Below are positions 40,682 through 49,942 of a DNA stretch of 64,000 nucleotides, one piece after another. A model generated the notes under the pieces. The model was not told the origin of the DNA. It saw only the letters and a list, made by a program, of their open reading frames with translations, and did no database searches. Location: positions 78,249 through 142,248 of the forward strand of contig JADBYA010000023.1 in the NCBI GenBank assembly GCA_020403245.1. Direction: 5' to 3'. The position numbers were made by a program, and so were the translations under genes. Each line of letters starts with the position of its first letter. The first letter of the stretch is position 1. Origin of the DNA: Flavobacterium sp. (GTDB lineage Bacteria > Bacteroidota > Bacteroidia > Flavobacteriales > Flavobacteriaceae).

Positions 40682-40712
40682 CAAATGTAAGTCGAAAATT
40701 AATCCTATCCAA
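40682..40712 (-). promoter_or_regulatory. Promoter TTTTTGG-N~20-TACATTTG for the small membrane protein
   Basis: Consensus match on the minus strand. Confidence 0.55.
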
Positions 40713-40768
40713 AAACAAAATCAATTTTTATTAAATAGTTTTTATGTGTAATTTTGTCGAACTTTTTT

Positions 40769-40822
40769 AGGAGCCATTTCCCGCTGTCCGCGCTACACGG
40801 TAGCTCGCTCCCATCGGGGCTA
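40769..40822 (-). repeat. REP-like dispersed element, copy B (short form)
   Basis: Reverse complement TAGCCCCGATGGGAGCGAGCTACCGTGTAGCGCGGACAGCGGGAAATGGCTCCT; ends match copy A at 20616-20728. Confidence 0.75.
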
Positions 40823-40860
40823 AAAACGTAAAGCTACTTATTAACATATATAAATACAAA

Positions 40861-42258
40861 ATGGAATTTAGAATAGAGAAAGATACCATGGGGGAAGTTA
40901 AAGTTCCTGCCAACAACTATTGGGGAGCACAAACAGAGCGTTCCAGAAATAATTTTAAAATTGGCCCATCTGCCTCAATGCCCAATGAAATCATTGAAGG
41001 ATTTGCCTATCTCAAAAAAGCGGCTGCTTATGCCAATTGTGATTTAGGCGTGCTTTCAACAGAAAAACGTGACGCCATTGCCGCTGTTTGCGATGAAATC
41101 CTTGCCGGAAAATTAGCTGACGAATTTCCATTGGTAATTTGGCAAACCGGTTCTGGTACGCAAAGCAACATGAATGTGAATGAAGTGATTGCAAATCGCG
41201 CTCAAGTACTTGCTGGTTTTAAAATTGGCGAAGGCGAACCAGTTGTAAAAGCCAATGATGATGTAAACAAATCACAATCATCCAACGATACATTTCCAAC
41301 CGGAATGCACATTGCATGTTATAAAGCGGTTGTTGAAACTACCATTCCCGGAGTTGAAAAACTTCGTGATACTCTGGATGCAAAATCAAAAGAATTCATG
41401 AGTGTCGTCAAAATTGGTAGAACACATCTTATGGACGCAACACCTATAACATTAGGTCAAGAGCTTTCGGGTTATGTTGCTCAATTAAATTATGGTTTAA
41501 AAGCACTAAAAAATACTTTATCCCATTTATCCGAAGTGGCACTTGGCGGAACAGCTGTTGGAACAGGATTAAATACGCCCGATGGGTATGATGTAAAAGT
41601 AGCCCAATATATTGCCCAATTTACAGGTCATCCATTTGTAACTGCCCCTAATAAATTTGAAGCATTAGCATCACATGATGCCATAGTTGAAAGTCATGGC
41701 GCATTAAAACAATTAGCTGTTTCATTAAATAAAATTGCAAACGATATTAGAATGCTAGCTTCTGGTCCACGTTCCGGAATTGGTGAAATATTAATTCCAG
41801 AAAATGAACCCGGTTCATCAATTATGCCAGGAAAAGTAAACCCCACGCAATGCGAAGCACTAACAATGGTTTGTGCCCAAGTTATGGGAAATGATGTAGC
41901 TATTGCTGTTGGTGGTATGCAAGGTCACTATGAATTAAACGTTTTCAAACCCGTAATGGCTGCCAATTTCTTGCAATCTGCTCGATTACTTGGTGACGCT
42001 TGTGTATCTTTTGAAGAACATTGTGCTAGTGGCATTGAACCAAATTATAGTCGTATAAATGAATTAGTGAATAACTCACTTATGTTGGTTACGGCATTAA
42101 ATACTAAAATAGGGTATTACAAATCGGCTGAAATTGCACAAACTGCTCATAAAAATGGAACTACATTAAAAGAAGAAGCCGTTAGATTAGGTTATGTTTC
42201 TGCAGAAGATTTTGATGCTTGGGTAAAACCTGAAGATATGGTTGGTAGTTTTAAATAA
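40861..42258 (+). CDS. fumC: Fumarate hydratase class II
   Basis: [34 protein letters not shown] signature. Confidence 0.97.
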   Translation: MEFRIEKDTMGEVKVPANNYWGAQTERSRNNFKIGPSASMPNEIIEGFAYLKKAAAYANCDLGVLSTEKRDAIAAVCDEILAGKLADEFPLVIWQTGSGTQSNMNVNEVIANRAQVLAGFKIGEGEPVVKANDDVNKSQSSNDTFPTGMHIACYKAVVETTIPGVEKLRDTLDAKSKEFMSVVKIGRTHLMDATPITLGQELSGYVAQLNYGLKALKNTLSHLSEVALGGTAVGTGLNTPDGYDVKVAQYIAQFTGHPFVTAPNKFEALASHDAIVESHGALKQLAVSLNKIANDIRMLASGPRSGIGEILIPENEPGSSIMPGKVNPTQCEALTMVCAQVMGNDVAIAVGGMQGHYELNVFKPVMAANFLQSARLLGDACVSFEEHCASGIEPNYSRINELVNNSLMLVTALNTKIGYYKSAEIAQTAHKNGTTLKEEAVRLGYVSAEDFDAWVKPEDMVGSFK

Positions 42259-42282
42259 CTAAATTTATCATAGTAATAAATA

Positions 42283-42312
42283 AAAAATCCCGACAATGAG
42301 TCGGGATTTTTC
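42283..42312. terminator. Rho-independent terminator after fumC
   Basis: AAAAATCCCGAcaatgagTCGGGATTTTT. Confidence 0.85.
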
Positions 42313-42369
42313 GATCTGTCAAAATCAAACAAAACAATAATCAAACTATTTTATGGTTACTCATGTTTA

Positions 42370-42867
42370 TTATTTTTTGATAAACATGTTAGTGTAGTAT
42401 TTTCTACCTGTTTGAGTGTCGGTGGTCACTGATATTCCAAAGTGAGTGTAATCTCCTTCGATGTTGGCTTTGTGAGCAGGACTATTCATCCAGGCACTGA
42501 AAGCACTTTCGGGCATTTGATAATTATAAGCAATATTCTCGCCTACTCTTTCTGCACCTAAAACTTGAATAAGATTGTCTGAGCGTTGTTGAAAAAAATC
42601 GTGGTTTACCACTTTATTGTCAATCATGTAGGTATTGTGCTCTTCTGATTTATAGGAGATGTGATTCACAACTTCCAAAGAATTTAAGCCAATGCTTTGA
42701 CGGTAATTGTTAATTAGTATAACTAATCTTAATTCCGTTTCGTTGTAATTATAGGTAGTTACAACTCTTTTGTCTTCAACTGTTCCTGATGTTTCATCAG
42801 AGGAACAAGATACCATAGTGAGAACGATTGCTAACGGCAACAATGCTCTAAACATTTTTGCTTTCAT
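42370..42867 (-). CDS. CAP/SCP-domain lipoprotein
   Basis: Lipobox VSCSS; INNYRQSIGLNSL...SEEHNTYM...VGENIAYNY...WMNSPAHKANIEGDYTHFGI. Confidence 0.93.
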   Translation of the reverse strand: MKAKMFRALLPLAIVLTMVSCSSDETSGTVEDKRVVTTYNYNETELRLVILINNYRQSIGLNSLEVVNHISYKSEEHNTYMIDNKVVNHDFFQQRSDNLIQVLGAERVGENIAYNYQMPESAFSAWMNSPAHKANIEGDYTHFGISVTTDTQTGRKYYTNMFIKK

Positions 42868-42890
42868 AGTAGTAGGTTAAGTTTTTTAAA

Positions 42891-43010
42891 GTAGATGTGG
42901 GGCAAACACTTTAAGGTTAAAAATTTTGACAGAACATATTATTTAAATTGGTAGATGTGGGGCAAATACTTTATTTAATTAATATTGAAAGAACGTATTA
43001 TTTTATTTCA
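42891..43010. repeat. Two diverged copies of a 60-bp tandem duplication
   Basis: Both start GTAGATGTGGGGCAAA[C/T]ACTTTA and share GA[C/A]AGAAC[A/G]TATTATTT. Confidence 0.85.
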
Positions 43011-43144
43011 TGGGCAATGATACTAATTTTATCGTTTAAACAACAAATAAAATCGATGAAATACATTATAATGGTATTATAATAAAATTAAATCTTACAA
43101 TTATATAAAATTTAAAATGTTTTTTCTATTTCATTAAATAAAAA

Positions 43145-43164
43145 AAACCACTCTAGTGAGTGGT
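43145..43164 (-). terminator. Terminator of pdxH
   Basis: AACCACTCtagtGAGTGGTT with flanking A-run. Confidence 0.75.
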
Positions 43165-43185
43165 TCATACTTTTACTTTAATGTT

Positions 43186-43830
43186 CTATGGAGATAATCT
43201 ATCTATTTTCCAATTAAAATCTGTTTGCAATTGATATCTTATTCTATCGTGTAATCTATTTGGTCTTCCTTGCCAGAATTCCACTTCTATTGGACGAACC
43301 AAAAAACCACCCCAAAATTTTGGTCTTGGAATAGTTTTTCCTTCATATTGTTTTTCAAGTTCTTTTAGTTTGTTATCTAAATAATCTCTAGACGGAATAA
43401 TTTCGCTTTGTGACGAAACTATGGCACCTAGTTTACTCCCGTCAGGTCTTGAGTCAAAATAATTATCGGAAATAATATCCGACGTTTTTTCGGCAATTCC
43501 TTTTATAATAACTTGTCGTTCCATACTGTGCCAAAAAAATGAGAGACAGATATTTGGGTTATTAATGATTGCTTTTCCTTTTTCAGAATTGTAATTGGTA
43601 TAAAAAATAAAACCTTCTTCATTGAATTTTTTCAACAGCACTACCCTACTTTTTGGAAATCCATCCATACCAAATGTAGCAACCGTCATGGCATTTACTT
43701 CTTCGATATCGCTATATTGTTCGGTTTCATAAAACCATCTATGGAATAAATTAATCGGATCTTCTGGAATTGTAGTTTCCAAAAGTTGGCTCTTTTCATA
43801 AGATTTTCTATAGTCGCTTAAGTCTTCCAT
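43186..43830 (-). CDS. pdxH: Pyridoxamine 5'-phosphate oxidase
   Basis: NAMTVATFGMDGFPKSRVVLLK, FYTNYNSEKGKAI, C-terminal EFWQGRPNRLHDRIRY...WKIDRLSP. Confidence 0.97.
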   Translation of the reverse strand: MEDLSDYRKSYEKSQLLETTIPEDPINLFHRWFYETEQYSDIEEVNAMTVATFGMDGFPKSRVVLLKKFNEEGFIFYTNYNSEKGKAIINNPNICLSFFWHSMERQVIIKGIAEKTSDIISDNYFDSRPDGSKLGAIVSSQSEIIPSRDYLDNKLKELEKQYEGKTIPRPKFWGGFLVRPIEVEFWQGRPNRLHDRIRYQLQTDFNWKIDRLSP

Positions 43831-43897
43831 TTATTAAATAGATATGATTAATGATTGTAAATTTACTAAGAAATAGCAACTTTGAATTACTCTACTC

Positions 43898-44806
43898 CTA
43901 TTCAAATTCAAAAACTTTTCCATCATCTGCTAAAAGTATATTAGGAAATATTACTTCTGCTTCTTGCTGAAACAAATCAATGTTTGCATAACGTGTGCTG
44001 TAATGACCTAAAATTAATTGTTTCACATTTGCCCCTTTAGCAATTAAAGCAGCTTGTTTAGCAGTACTATGCATTGTTTTTTCTGCTTTATCAACTTCAG
44101 TTTCCAAAAAAGTGGTTTCGTGATATAATATATCAACATTTTGAATTGAAGGAATAATGGTTTCATCAAATGCCGTATCGCTGCAGAAAGCATAACTTTT
44201 TGGTTGGATTGGGTCAAAAGTCAATTCCTCATTAGGGATTATTGTTCCATCATCTAGCGTTATATCGCTACCGTTTTTTATTTTTTGAAAATAGCAGGTT
44301 TCTATCTTGTTTTTATTGACGGCATCAACATTCAATTTTCTGTCACCTATTTTTTCTTCAAAAAGAAACCCATTGGTATAAATTCTGTGTTTTAAAGGAA
44401 TGGTTTTTACCAATACTTTTTCGTCTTCATAAATCACTTCACTTTCGGTGGAAGTTAATTCATGAAAATATAAATTATAGCCAGTGAAAGAATTGGAATA
44501 GCGCAATTGAAGCAATACAATTTCTTTTATCCCTTTTGGACCATAAACATGCAAATCGGTTTGACGACTCAACAACATAAATGTGGATATCAAACCCACC
44601 AATCCATAAAAGTGATCCCCATGCAAATGAGAAATAAAAATATGATTGATTTTGGAAAACTTTAGTTTGTTTTTACGCAACTGCACTTGGGTTCCCTCAC
44701 CACAATCAATCAAAAACATTCTATTTCGAATTTCTAATATTTGGGCTGTAGGATTAGTTATCGTTCGTGGTGTGGCTGCATAGCAACCTAGAATTGTTAA
44801 TTTCAT
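43898..44806 (-). CDS. rnz: Ribonuclease Z
   Basis: FLIDCGEGTQVQL, HIFISHLHGDHFYGL, AFCSDTAFDE, LGHYSTRY. Confidence 0.96.
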   Translation of the reverse strand: MKLTILGCYAATPRTITNPTAQILEIRNRMFLIDCGEGTQVQLRKNKLKFSKINHIFISHLHGDHFYGLVGLISTFMLLSRQTDLHVYGPKGIKEIVLLQLRYSNSFTGYNLYFHELTSTESEVIYEDEKVLVKTIPLKHRIYTNGFLFEEKIGDRKLNVDAVNKNKIETCYFQKIKNGSDITLDDGTIIPNEELTFDPIQPKSYAFCSDTAFDETIIPSIQNVDILYHETTFLETEVDKAEKTMHSTAKQAALIAKGANVKQLILGHYSTRYANIDLFQQEAEVIFPNILLADDGKVFEFE

Positions 44807-44812
44807 AATAGT

Positions 44813-45145
44813 TTAGAATCCTAAATCCCGCTCAATTTCTTCCATTTCAATAATATCATGTGCTTCTAGAATGGTAGGAACTACTATTATATTCCTTGGT
44901 ACCGAATTATAATTGATGCTTTGCGCAACAAGAACAATCGATTTTTTCTCAATTTTGTGCAACTTAATCAATTCAGAAAAAGATTTTACATCTTCCAAAC
45001 TTAAATTTTTATCATGTGACACATCTAGTATAAGATTATCCTTTTTAAAAGTATTGTGTTCATGAGTTACTTTCATCAAAAAATCAGCTGTTTGTCCTTT
45101 TGTATCTTTAATTATTGTGGTATGTCCTTTGTGTTCTACTTTCAT
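44813..45145 (-). CDS. Small protein linked to rnz (STAS-like fold suspected)
   Basis: Complete ORF 7 bp upstream of rnz, same strand; alternating beta/alpha pattern. Confidence 0.7.
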   Translation of the reverse strand: MKVEHKGHTTIIKDTKGQTADFLMKVTHEHNTFKKDNLILDVSHDKNLSLEDVKSFSELIKLHKIEKKSIVLVAQSINYNSVPRNIIVVPTILEAHDIIEMEEIERDLGF

Positions 45146-45248
45146 TTGGTCTGAATTTTTAACTTGTTGCTAATTTACTAACATTTTACAATTAATTATC
45201 ATTTGAGTCACTATTTATCATATCCATAATGTCGTTTATAGAAAATTA

Positions 45249-45272
45249 AGGTATTTCATCGATGAAATACCT
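45249..45272. promoter_or_regulatory. Perfect 24-bp palindrome AGGTATTTCATCGATGAAATACCT
   Basis: Read directly; lies in a divergent intergenic region. Confidence 0.9.
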
Positions 45273-45445
45273 GTTTTTTTAACATTTTATAGATTAACTG
45301 CACGATAAAAACGCTTAAAACCCCTGAATTCATTGATTTTGTGCTTTAAACGAGTTTTGAGGTTAGTTATCGAAAATATTTTTAGAACAAGAACAGTTGA
45401 TGTAGTTTTGGTTAAGAAATAAGAACGAAACTAATAACAACAATT

Positions 45446-45820
45446 ATGACAACAACAAATAACTCAGTAGCTCAAAAAAATGTAACAAACGTTAGATTAT
45501 TTGTTTTATTCGTTTTATTAGTTATTGCAAATACAGGGGTTTTTGGTCAAAACAAATCAGAAGTTTTAACATTGACTACTGCAACAGAGGTTATAGTTTC
45601 TAAAGATGCTACAATTGTTACTACAACTGATAACACTATTGCTTCAACATCAATGGATTTTGCAGTATGGTTTACAGGAACAAAAAACACAAAATCTGAT
45701 AATCAATCAAATAGCGGTTTTAGCAAAAAACAATTAATCAATTCTGGTGTGAATACAAATAATGTTTTAATTAGATCCATTTTGAAAAAAGTTAGCTATC
45801 AAGGAAACGATGTAGCATAA
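45446..45820 (+). CDS. Short secreted orphan protein
   Basis: Signal peptide VRLFVLFVLLVIANTGVFGQ; Thr-rich middle; MDFAVWFTGTKN...KKQLINSGVNTNNVLIRSILKKV. Confidence 0.65.
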   Translation: MTTTNNSVAQKNVTNVRLFVLFVLLVIANTGVFGQNKSEVLTLTTATEVIVSKDATIVTTTDNTIASTSMDFAVWFTGTKNTKSDNQSNSGFSKKQLINSGVNTNNVLIRSILKKVSYQGNDVA

Positions 45821-45862
45821 TAAAAATAAAGTTTTATAAATAATTTGGTTAGTTTTAAAAAG

Positions 45863-45892
45863 AGAAATCCCGATGTTAGTATCGGGATTTCT
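45863..45892. terminator. Bidirectional terminator
   Basis: GAAATCCCGATgttagtATCGGGATTTC. Confidence 0.8.
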
Positions 45893-46434
45893 TATTTTAT
45901 GTTTTGTTTGAAATAAATTTCGGTAGCACCCAGACCGTACTTCTGATAATTGGCATCTTGAAAACTAATATTATCGTATCGCCCTAACATAAAGTCGAGT
46001 TCCGATTTTAAAACTCCTTCTCCAACTCCATGAATAAAAACAATTTTAGGAATTCTGTTTCTAATCGCAAATTCAATATGCCTTTTGGCAGTTTCTATTT
46101 GCAATGTTAAAATATCATAGTTGCTCATTGCTTTATAATTTTTCACTAATTTTTCAATGTGCAAATCAAACTCCGGCGGAGGAATTTCTTTTTTTGATTT
46201 CCTTTCTTTATTCTGATAATTGGGCTTAGCAACTTCTTTTTCGCTAATCACCTGACTTTTATTGAAACTAAAATTCATGTCATTGGAACTCCCCATTTTG
46301 ATTAACTCACTGCTTTTAAAAGTTAAAGTAAAACCATCACTAGTTTCGATAGTAATTTCGTTGCCATTTATATCAAGTACAACTCCATCAATAGCATCAT
46401 CCAAAACGGAAACTTTATCGCCTTTAGTTATCAT
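45892..46434 (-). CDS. Smr-domain protein (start revised to MITKGDKV)
   Basis: FDLHIEKLVKNY...IVFIHGVGEGVLKSEL; Smr motif HGVGEG; alternative start 46482. Confidence 0.85.
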   Translation of the reverse strand: MITKGDKVSVLDDAIDGVVLDINGNEITIETSDGFTLTFKSSELIKMGSSNDMNFSFNKSQVISEKEVAKPNYQNKERKSKKEIPPPEFDLHIEKLVKNYKAMSNYDILTLQIETAKRHIEFAIRNRIPKIVFIHGVGEGVLKSELDFMLGRYDNISFQDANYQKYGLGATEIYFKQNIK

Positions 46435-46615
46435 TGTCTTGTTCTTCTTCGGTTTCAGAATATTTACTTGGAGTTTTAGCACTTAAATGTATCATTCCGT
46501 ATATAAAAATGACAACGGCAATTGCAAGAATAAAAACATTGGGTTTTTCTTTTGTTTGTTCATATAAACCAACTATGATGGCCACAATCATAACTGGTAA
46601 AATTATTTTTTTCAT
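46424..46615 (-). CDS. Small membrane protein overlapping the Smr gene start
   Basis: Two predicted TM segments; 11-bp overlap with the downstream gene. Confidence 0.6.
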   Translation of the reverse strand: MKKIILPVMIVAIIVGLYEQTKEKPNVFILAIAVVIFIYGMIHLSAKTPSKYSETEEEQDNDN

Positions 46616-46718
46616 GGTATATAATTTACTTCAAAAATAATAAACTCTATTGGCAAACCGAATAAAAAAAAACACCTTCTATTGAAGATGCTTTTCATTC
46701 AATTAATTGGGTTTTGCA

Positions 46719-47153
46719 TTAATGCATTGCGCTAAATCCAATGACCATAACTATTGCTCCTAAAATATATAAAGCAATAATAATTATAGCAGCAATTCCC
46801 AAAAATTTATGATGAGACTTCAAATTACTAAAAGCGTTGGTTAACAATTGTGTATTGCCAGAATTGAGTGCTTTCTTTGTGCTATCGGCATATTTGTATA
46901 AATAATAAATAGGAAATAGATAAATGATAGCAAATACTAAATAAATAATTGATACAAATCCTTTAATCGCACCAAATGGACTAGGGGTTTCAGGTGCCAT
47001 CGACATAACTGAAGTCATTATAATGGCTAATAAAGCTAAAAAGCCAATGCCAATAAATCCCAAAATAGCTAAGAACATGGACCATTTAGCACTTTCTCTT
47101 AAATAATCTTTGGCTACTTCTTCTAATTGCATTCCGTTGTTTTGGTTTTCCAT
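46719..47153 (-). CDS. DUF5362-like membrane protein
   Basis: Four TM; YADSTKKALNSGNTQLLTNAFSNLKSHHKFLGI. Confidence 0.7.
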   Translation of the reverse strand: MENQNNGMQLEEVAKDYLRESAKWSMFLAILGFIGIGFLALLAIIMTSVMSMAPETPSPFGAIKGFVSIIYLVFAIIYLFPIYYLYKYADSTKKALNSGNTQLLTNAFSNLKSHHKFLGIAAIIIIALYILGAIVMVIGFSAMH

Positions 47154-47189
47154 AATAAGTAAAGTTTTGTTGGTTAGTGAATTAATTTT

Positions 47190-48500
47190 CTATTTTTCAA
47201 ATTGTTTTAAGGTCCTTATAATAATGGATACACAATCTAACAATTGCTCCTCATCCATCACTAATGGAGGCGCAAAACGAATAATATTACCATGTGTTGG
47301 CTTGGCTAACAATCCATTTTCTGCTAATTTCATACAAATATTCCATGCCGTATCACTTTCTTCAGTATCGTTGATTACAATAGCGTTCAACAGTCCTTTC
47401 CCACGAACCAAAGAGGCAATATTTGATGTCTTAACATATTCGCCTATTTTCTGTCTGAATATTTTCCCTAAACGACGAGCATTTTGAATTAAATGCTCCT
47501 CGTTAACAACATCTAAAGCAGCCATTGCTACTACAGCAGCAATAGGGTTTCCGCCAAAAGTGGAACCATGTTGTCCAGGTTTAATAACATTCATGATAGC
47601 ATCATTAGCTAAAACTGCCGATACAGGATAGGCACCACCAGAAATGGCTTTTCCTAAGATTAAAATATCTGGGGCAACATAAGTAGCTTGCTTTTCACAA
47701 CTGTTTTCACAGGTGCAATTTCCGCAAACTGCCAGTATAGAACCTGTTCGAGCAATTCCGGTTTGCACTTCATCGGCAATAAATAACACATTATTAGCTT
47801 TACACAATGCTTTGGCTTTCGCCAAGTAATCAGCTGCTGGAACATAAACACCCGCTTCCCCTTGAATAGGTTCTACTAAGAAACCGGCAATGTTTTTTGA
47901 TGAGGCAATCGCTTTTTCAAGTGCATCAACGTCGTCGTATGGAATTTTGATAAATCCTGCGGTATAGGGACCAAAGTTTTTACGTGCGTTTTCGTCGTTT
48001 GAAAACGAAATAATAGTGGTTGTTCTACCGTGAAAGTTTCCGTCACATACAATAATTTGTGCTTCATTTTCATGAATTCCTTTTTTTTCATAAGCCCATT
48101 TTCTACACAATTTTAAAGCAGTTTCAACCGCTTCGGCACCTGTATTCATGGGTAACACTTTATCAAAACCAAAATACTTAGTGATGTATTCTTCGTAAAC
48201 TCCTAATTTATCATTGTAAAAAGCTCTCGAGGTAAGGGTTAACGTTTGCGCTTGTTCTATCATAGCGCCAATTATCTTTGGGTGACAATGACCTTGGTTG
48301 ACTGCAGAATATGCCGAAAGAAAATCATAATACTTTTTTCCTTCTACATCCCAAACATATACGCCTTCTCCTCTATTCAACACAACAGGCAATGGATGAT
48401 AATTGTGTGCGCCATATTTGTCTTCCAAAGCGATAGCATCTGGAGAAGTTAATTTTTCTAAGACTGACATTTTATTGTAATTTAAATTTTTTACTATCAA
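47190..48500 (-). CDS. rocD: Ornithine aminotransferase; start likely MSVLEKL (48467)
   Basis: [76 protein letters not shown]. Confidence 0.96.
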   Translation of the reverse strand: MIVKNLNYNKMSVLEKLTSPDAIALEDKYGAHNYHPLPVVLNRGEGVYVWDVEGKKYYDFLSAYSAVNQGHCHPKIIGAMIEQAQTLTLTSRAFYNDKLGVYEEYITKYFGFDKVLPMNTGAEAVETALKLCRKWAYEKKGIHENEAQIIVCDGNFHGRTTTIISFSNDENARKNFGPYTAGFIKIPYDDVDALEKAIASSKNIAGFLVEPIQGEAGVYVPAADYLAKAKALCKANNVLFIADEVQTGIARTGSILAVCGNCTCENSCEKQATYVAPDILILGKAISGGAYPVSAVLANDAIMNVIKPGQHGSTFGGNPIAAVVAMAALDVVNEEHLIQNARRLGKIFRQKIGEYVKTSNIASLVRGKGLLNAIVINDTEESDTAWNICMKLAENGLLAKPTHGNIIRFAPPLVMDEEQLLDCVSIIIRTLKQFEK

Positions 48501-48670
48501 CCTGACTTTTGACAGGCAAGTTTCCTTCTTTTTGGAGAGAAATCATCCATAAGTTGAACAAAAGTATAATTAAATTATGAATTACGAATTAGAAATTACG
48601 AATTACGAGCTATAAAATAAGAAGTATAGAAAAAAATCAATTACTATCTATTCAAATCCTTAATCCTAAA

Positions 48671-49921
48671 TCAAAACTGAAGATACAATAAAGTCACTGC
48701 AGCCACAGTCATTATAAGTAAAGCTCCAAATCCTAAAATATTAGAAAACCTACTATTCGTAAAATCACCCATAACTTTTTTGTTATTGGATATGTGTAGA
48801 ATTATGGCAATTAAAACAGGTGCTGTTAGTCCGTAAAGAATGGCAGTGTATAGTAGTGCTTTCACGGGAGAGATTCCAATATAATTTAATAATAAACCCA
48901 ATAGTAAGGAGATAGCAATTACAATATAAAAAGCTTTAGCTTCATGGAATTTTTTGTCTAAGCCCTGCTCCCATCCAAAAGTTTCGGTAATAATATACGA
49001 TATAGAGCCACTTAATACAGGAATGGCTATCAGCCCAGTACCAATAATTCCAATAGCAAAAAGTAGGTAGGCAAAATTCCCTGCTAAAGGTTTTAAAGCG
49101 GCTGCAGCTTGTTCTACGGTGTCTATTTGATGAACGCCTCCGTTATACAGTACGGTTCCAGTAGTCAAAATAATAAAATACATGACAAAACCCGAGAACG
49201 ACATCCCAAAATCGACATCTTGCTTCATGTCGTGGATGATTTTTTTGTTGACTACTAAATGCCGTTTCTTGTTTTTCATCTCTTCTACTTCGACTGAAGC
49301 TTGCCAAAAGAAAAGATAAGGTGAAATTGTTGTTCCTAATATTCCAACCAAAATAGCCATAAATTCTTTATCAAATGTTATGGTGGGGATAAAAGTAGCT
49401 TTGGCAATAGCACCAAAATCTTGCTTGTATAAAAACGGAACAATAAAGTAAACTAACATTACTATGCATAAATATTTAAGTACCGAAGCTATCTTAACAT
49501 AGGGTAAATAGATAATTAGTCCTAAAAGTAAGACAGTAAAAAATACGCTAAAGAAAGAAGCGTGAATAGACGGGAAAAGTAAGTTTCCAACAGCCCCCAT
49601 TCCGGCAATATCAGCGCCTATATTCATTATGATAGCTGGAAAACTAAACAGCAACATGAGATACAAAATAGGTTTTGGATAATGTGATTTTAGCGCACCA
49701 GTCAAACCTTGGGAAGTAACTAATCCTATCTTGGCACACATTTGTTGAATAGCTGCCATCAGCGGAAAAGCTATCAAAGCTGTCCATAAAGTAGACAAAC
49801 CAAATGCAGCTCCAGCTTGTGAGTAGGTAGCAATTCCCGATGGATCATCATCACTAGCACCCGTTATTAAACCAGGACCAAGTATTTTCCAAAAACGCTT
49901 TAACTTATTTGGCCGATTCAT
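48671..49921 (-). CDS. NRAMP-family (SLC11-like) divalent metal transporter, non-canonical motif subgroup
   Basis: GPGLITGASDDDPSGIATYSQAGAAFG in TM1; GTTISPYLFFWQASVEVEE in TM6. Confidence 0.88.
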   Translation of the reverse strand: MNRPNKLKRFWKILGPGLITGASDDDPSGIATYSQAGAAFGLSTLWTALIAFPLMAAIQQMCAKIGLVTSQGLTGALKSHYPKPILYLMLLFSFPAIIMNIGADIAGMGAVGNLLFPSIHASFFSVFFTVLLLGLIIYLPYVKIASVLKYLCIVMLVYFIVPFLYKQDFGAIAKATFIPTITFDKEFMAILVGILGTTISPYLFFWQASVEVEEMKNKKRHLVVNKKIIHDMKQDVDFGMSFSGFVMYFIILTTGTVLYNGGVHQIDTVEQAAAALKPLAGNFAYLLFAIGIIGTGLIAIPVLSGSISYIITETFGWEQGLDKKFHEAKAFYIVIAISLLLGLLLNYIGISPVKALLYTAILYGLTAPVLIAIILHISNNKKVMGDFTNSRFSNILGFGALLIMTVAAVTLLYLQF

Positions 49922-49942
49922 AAATGAGTATTTACTGCTAAT

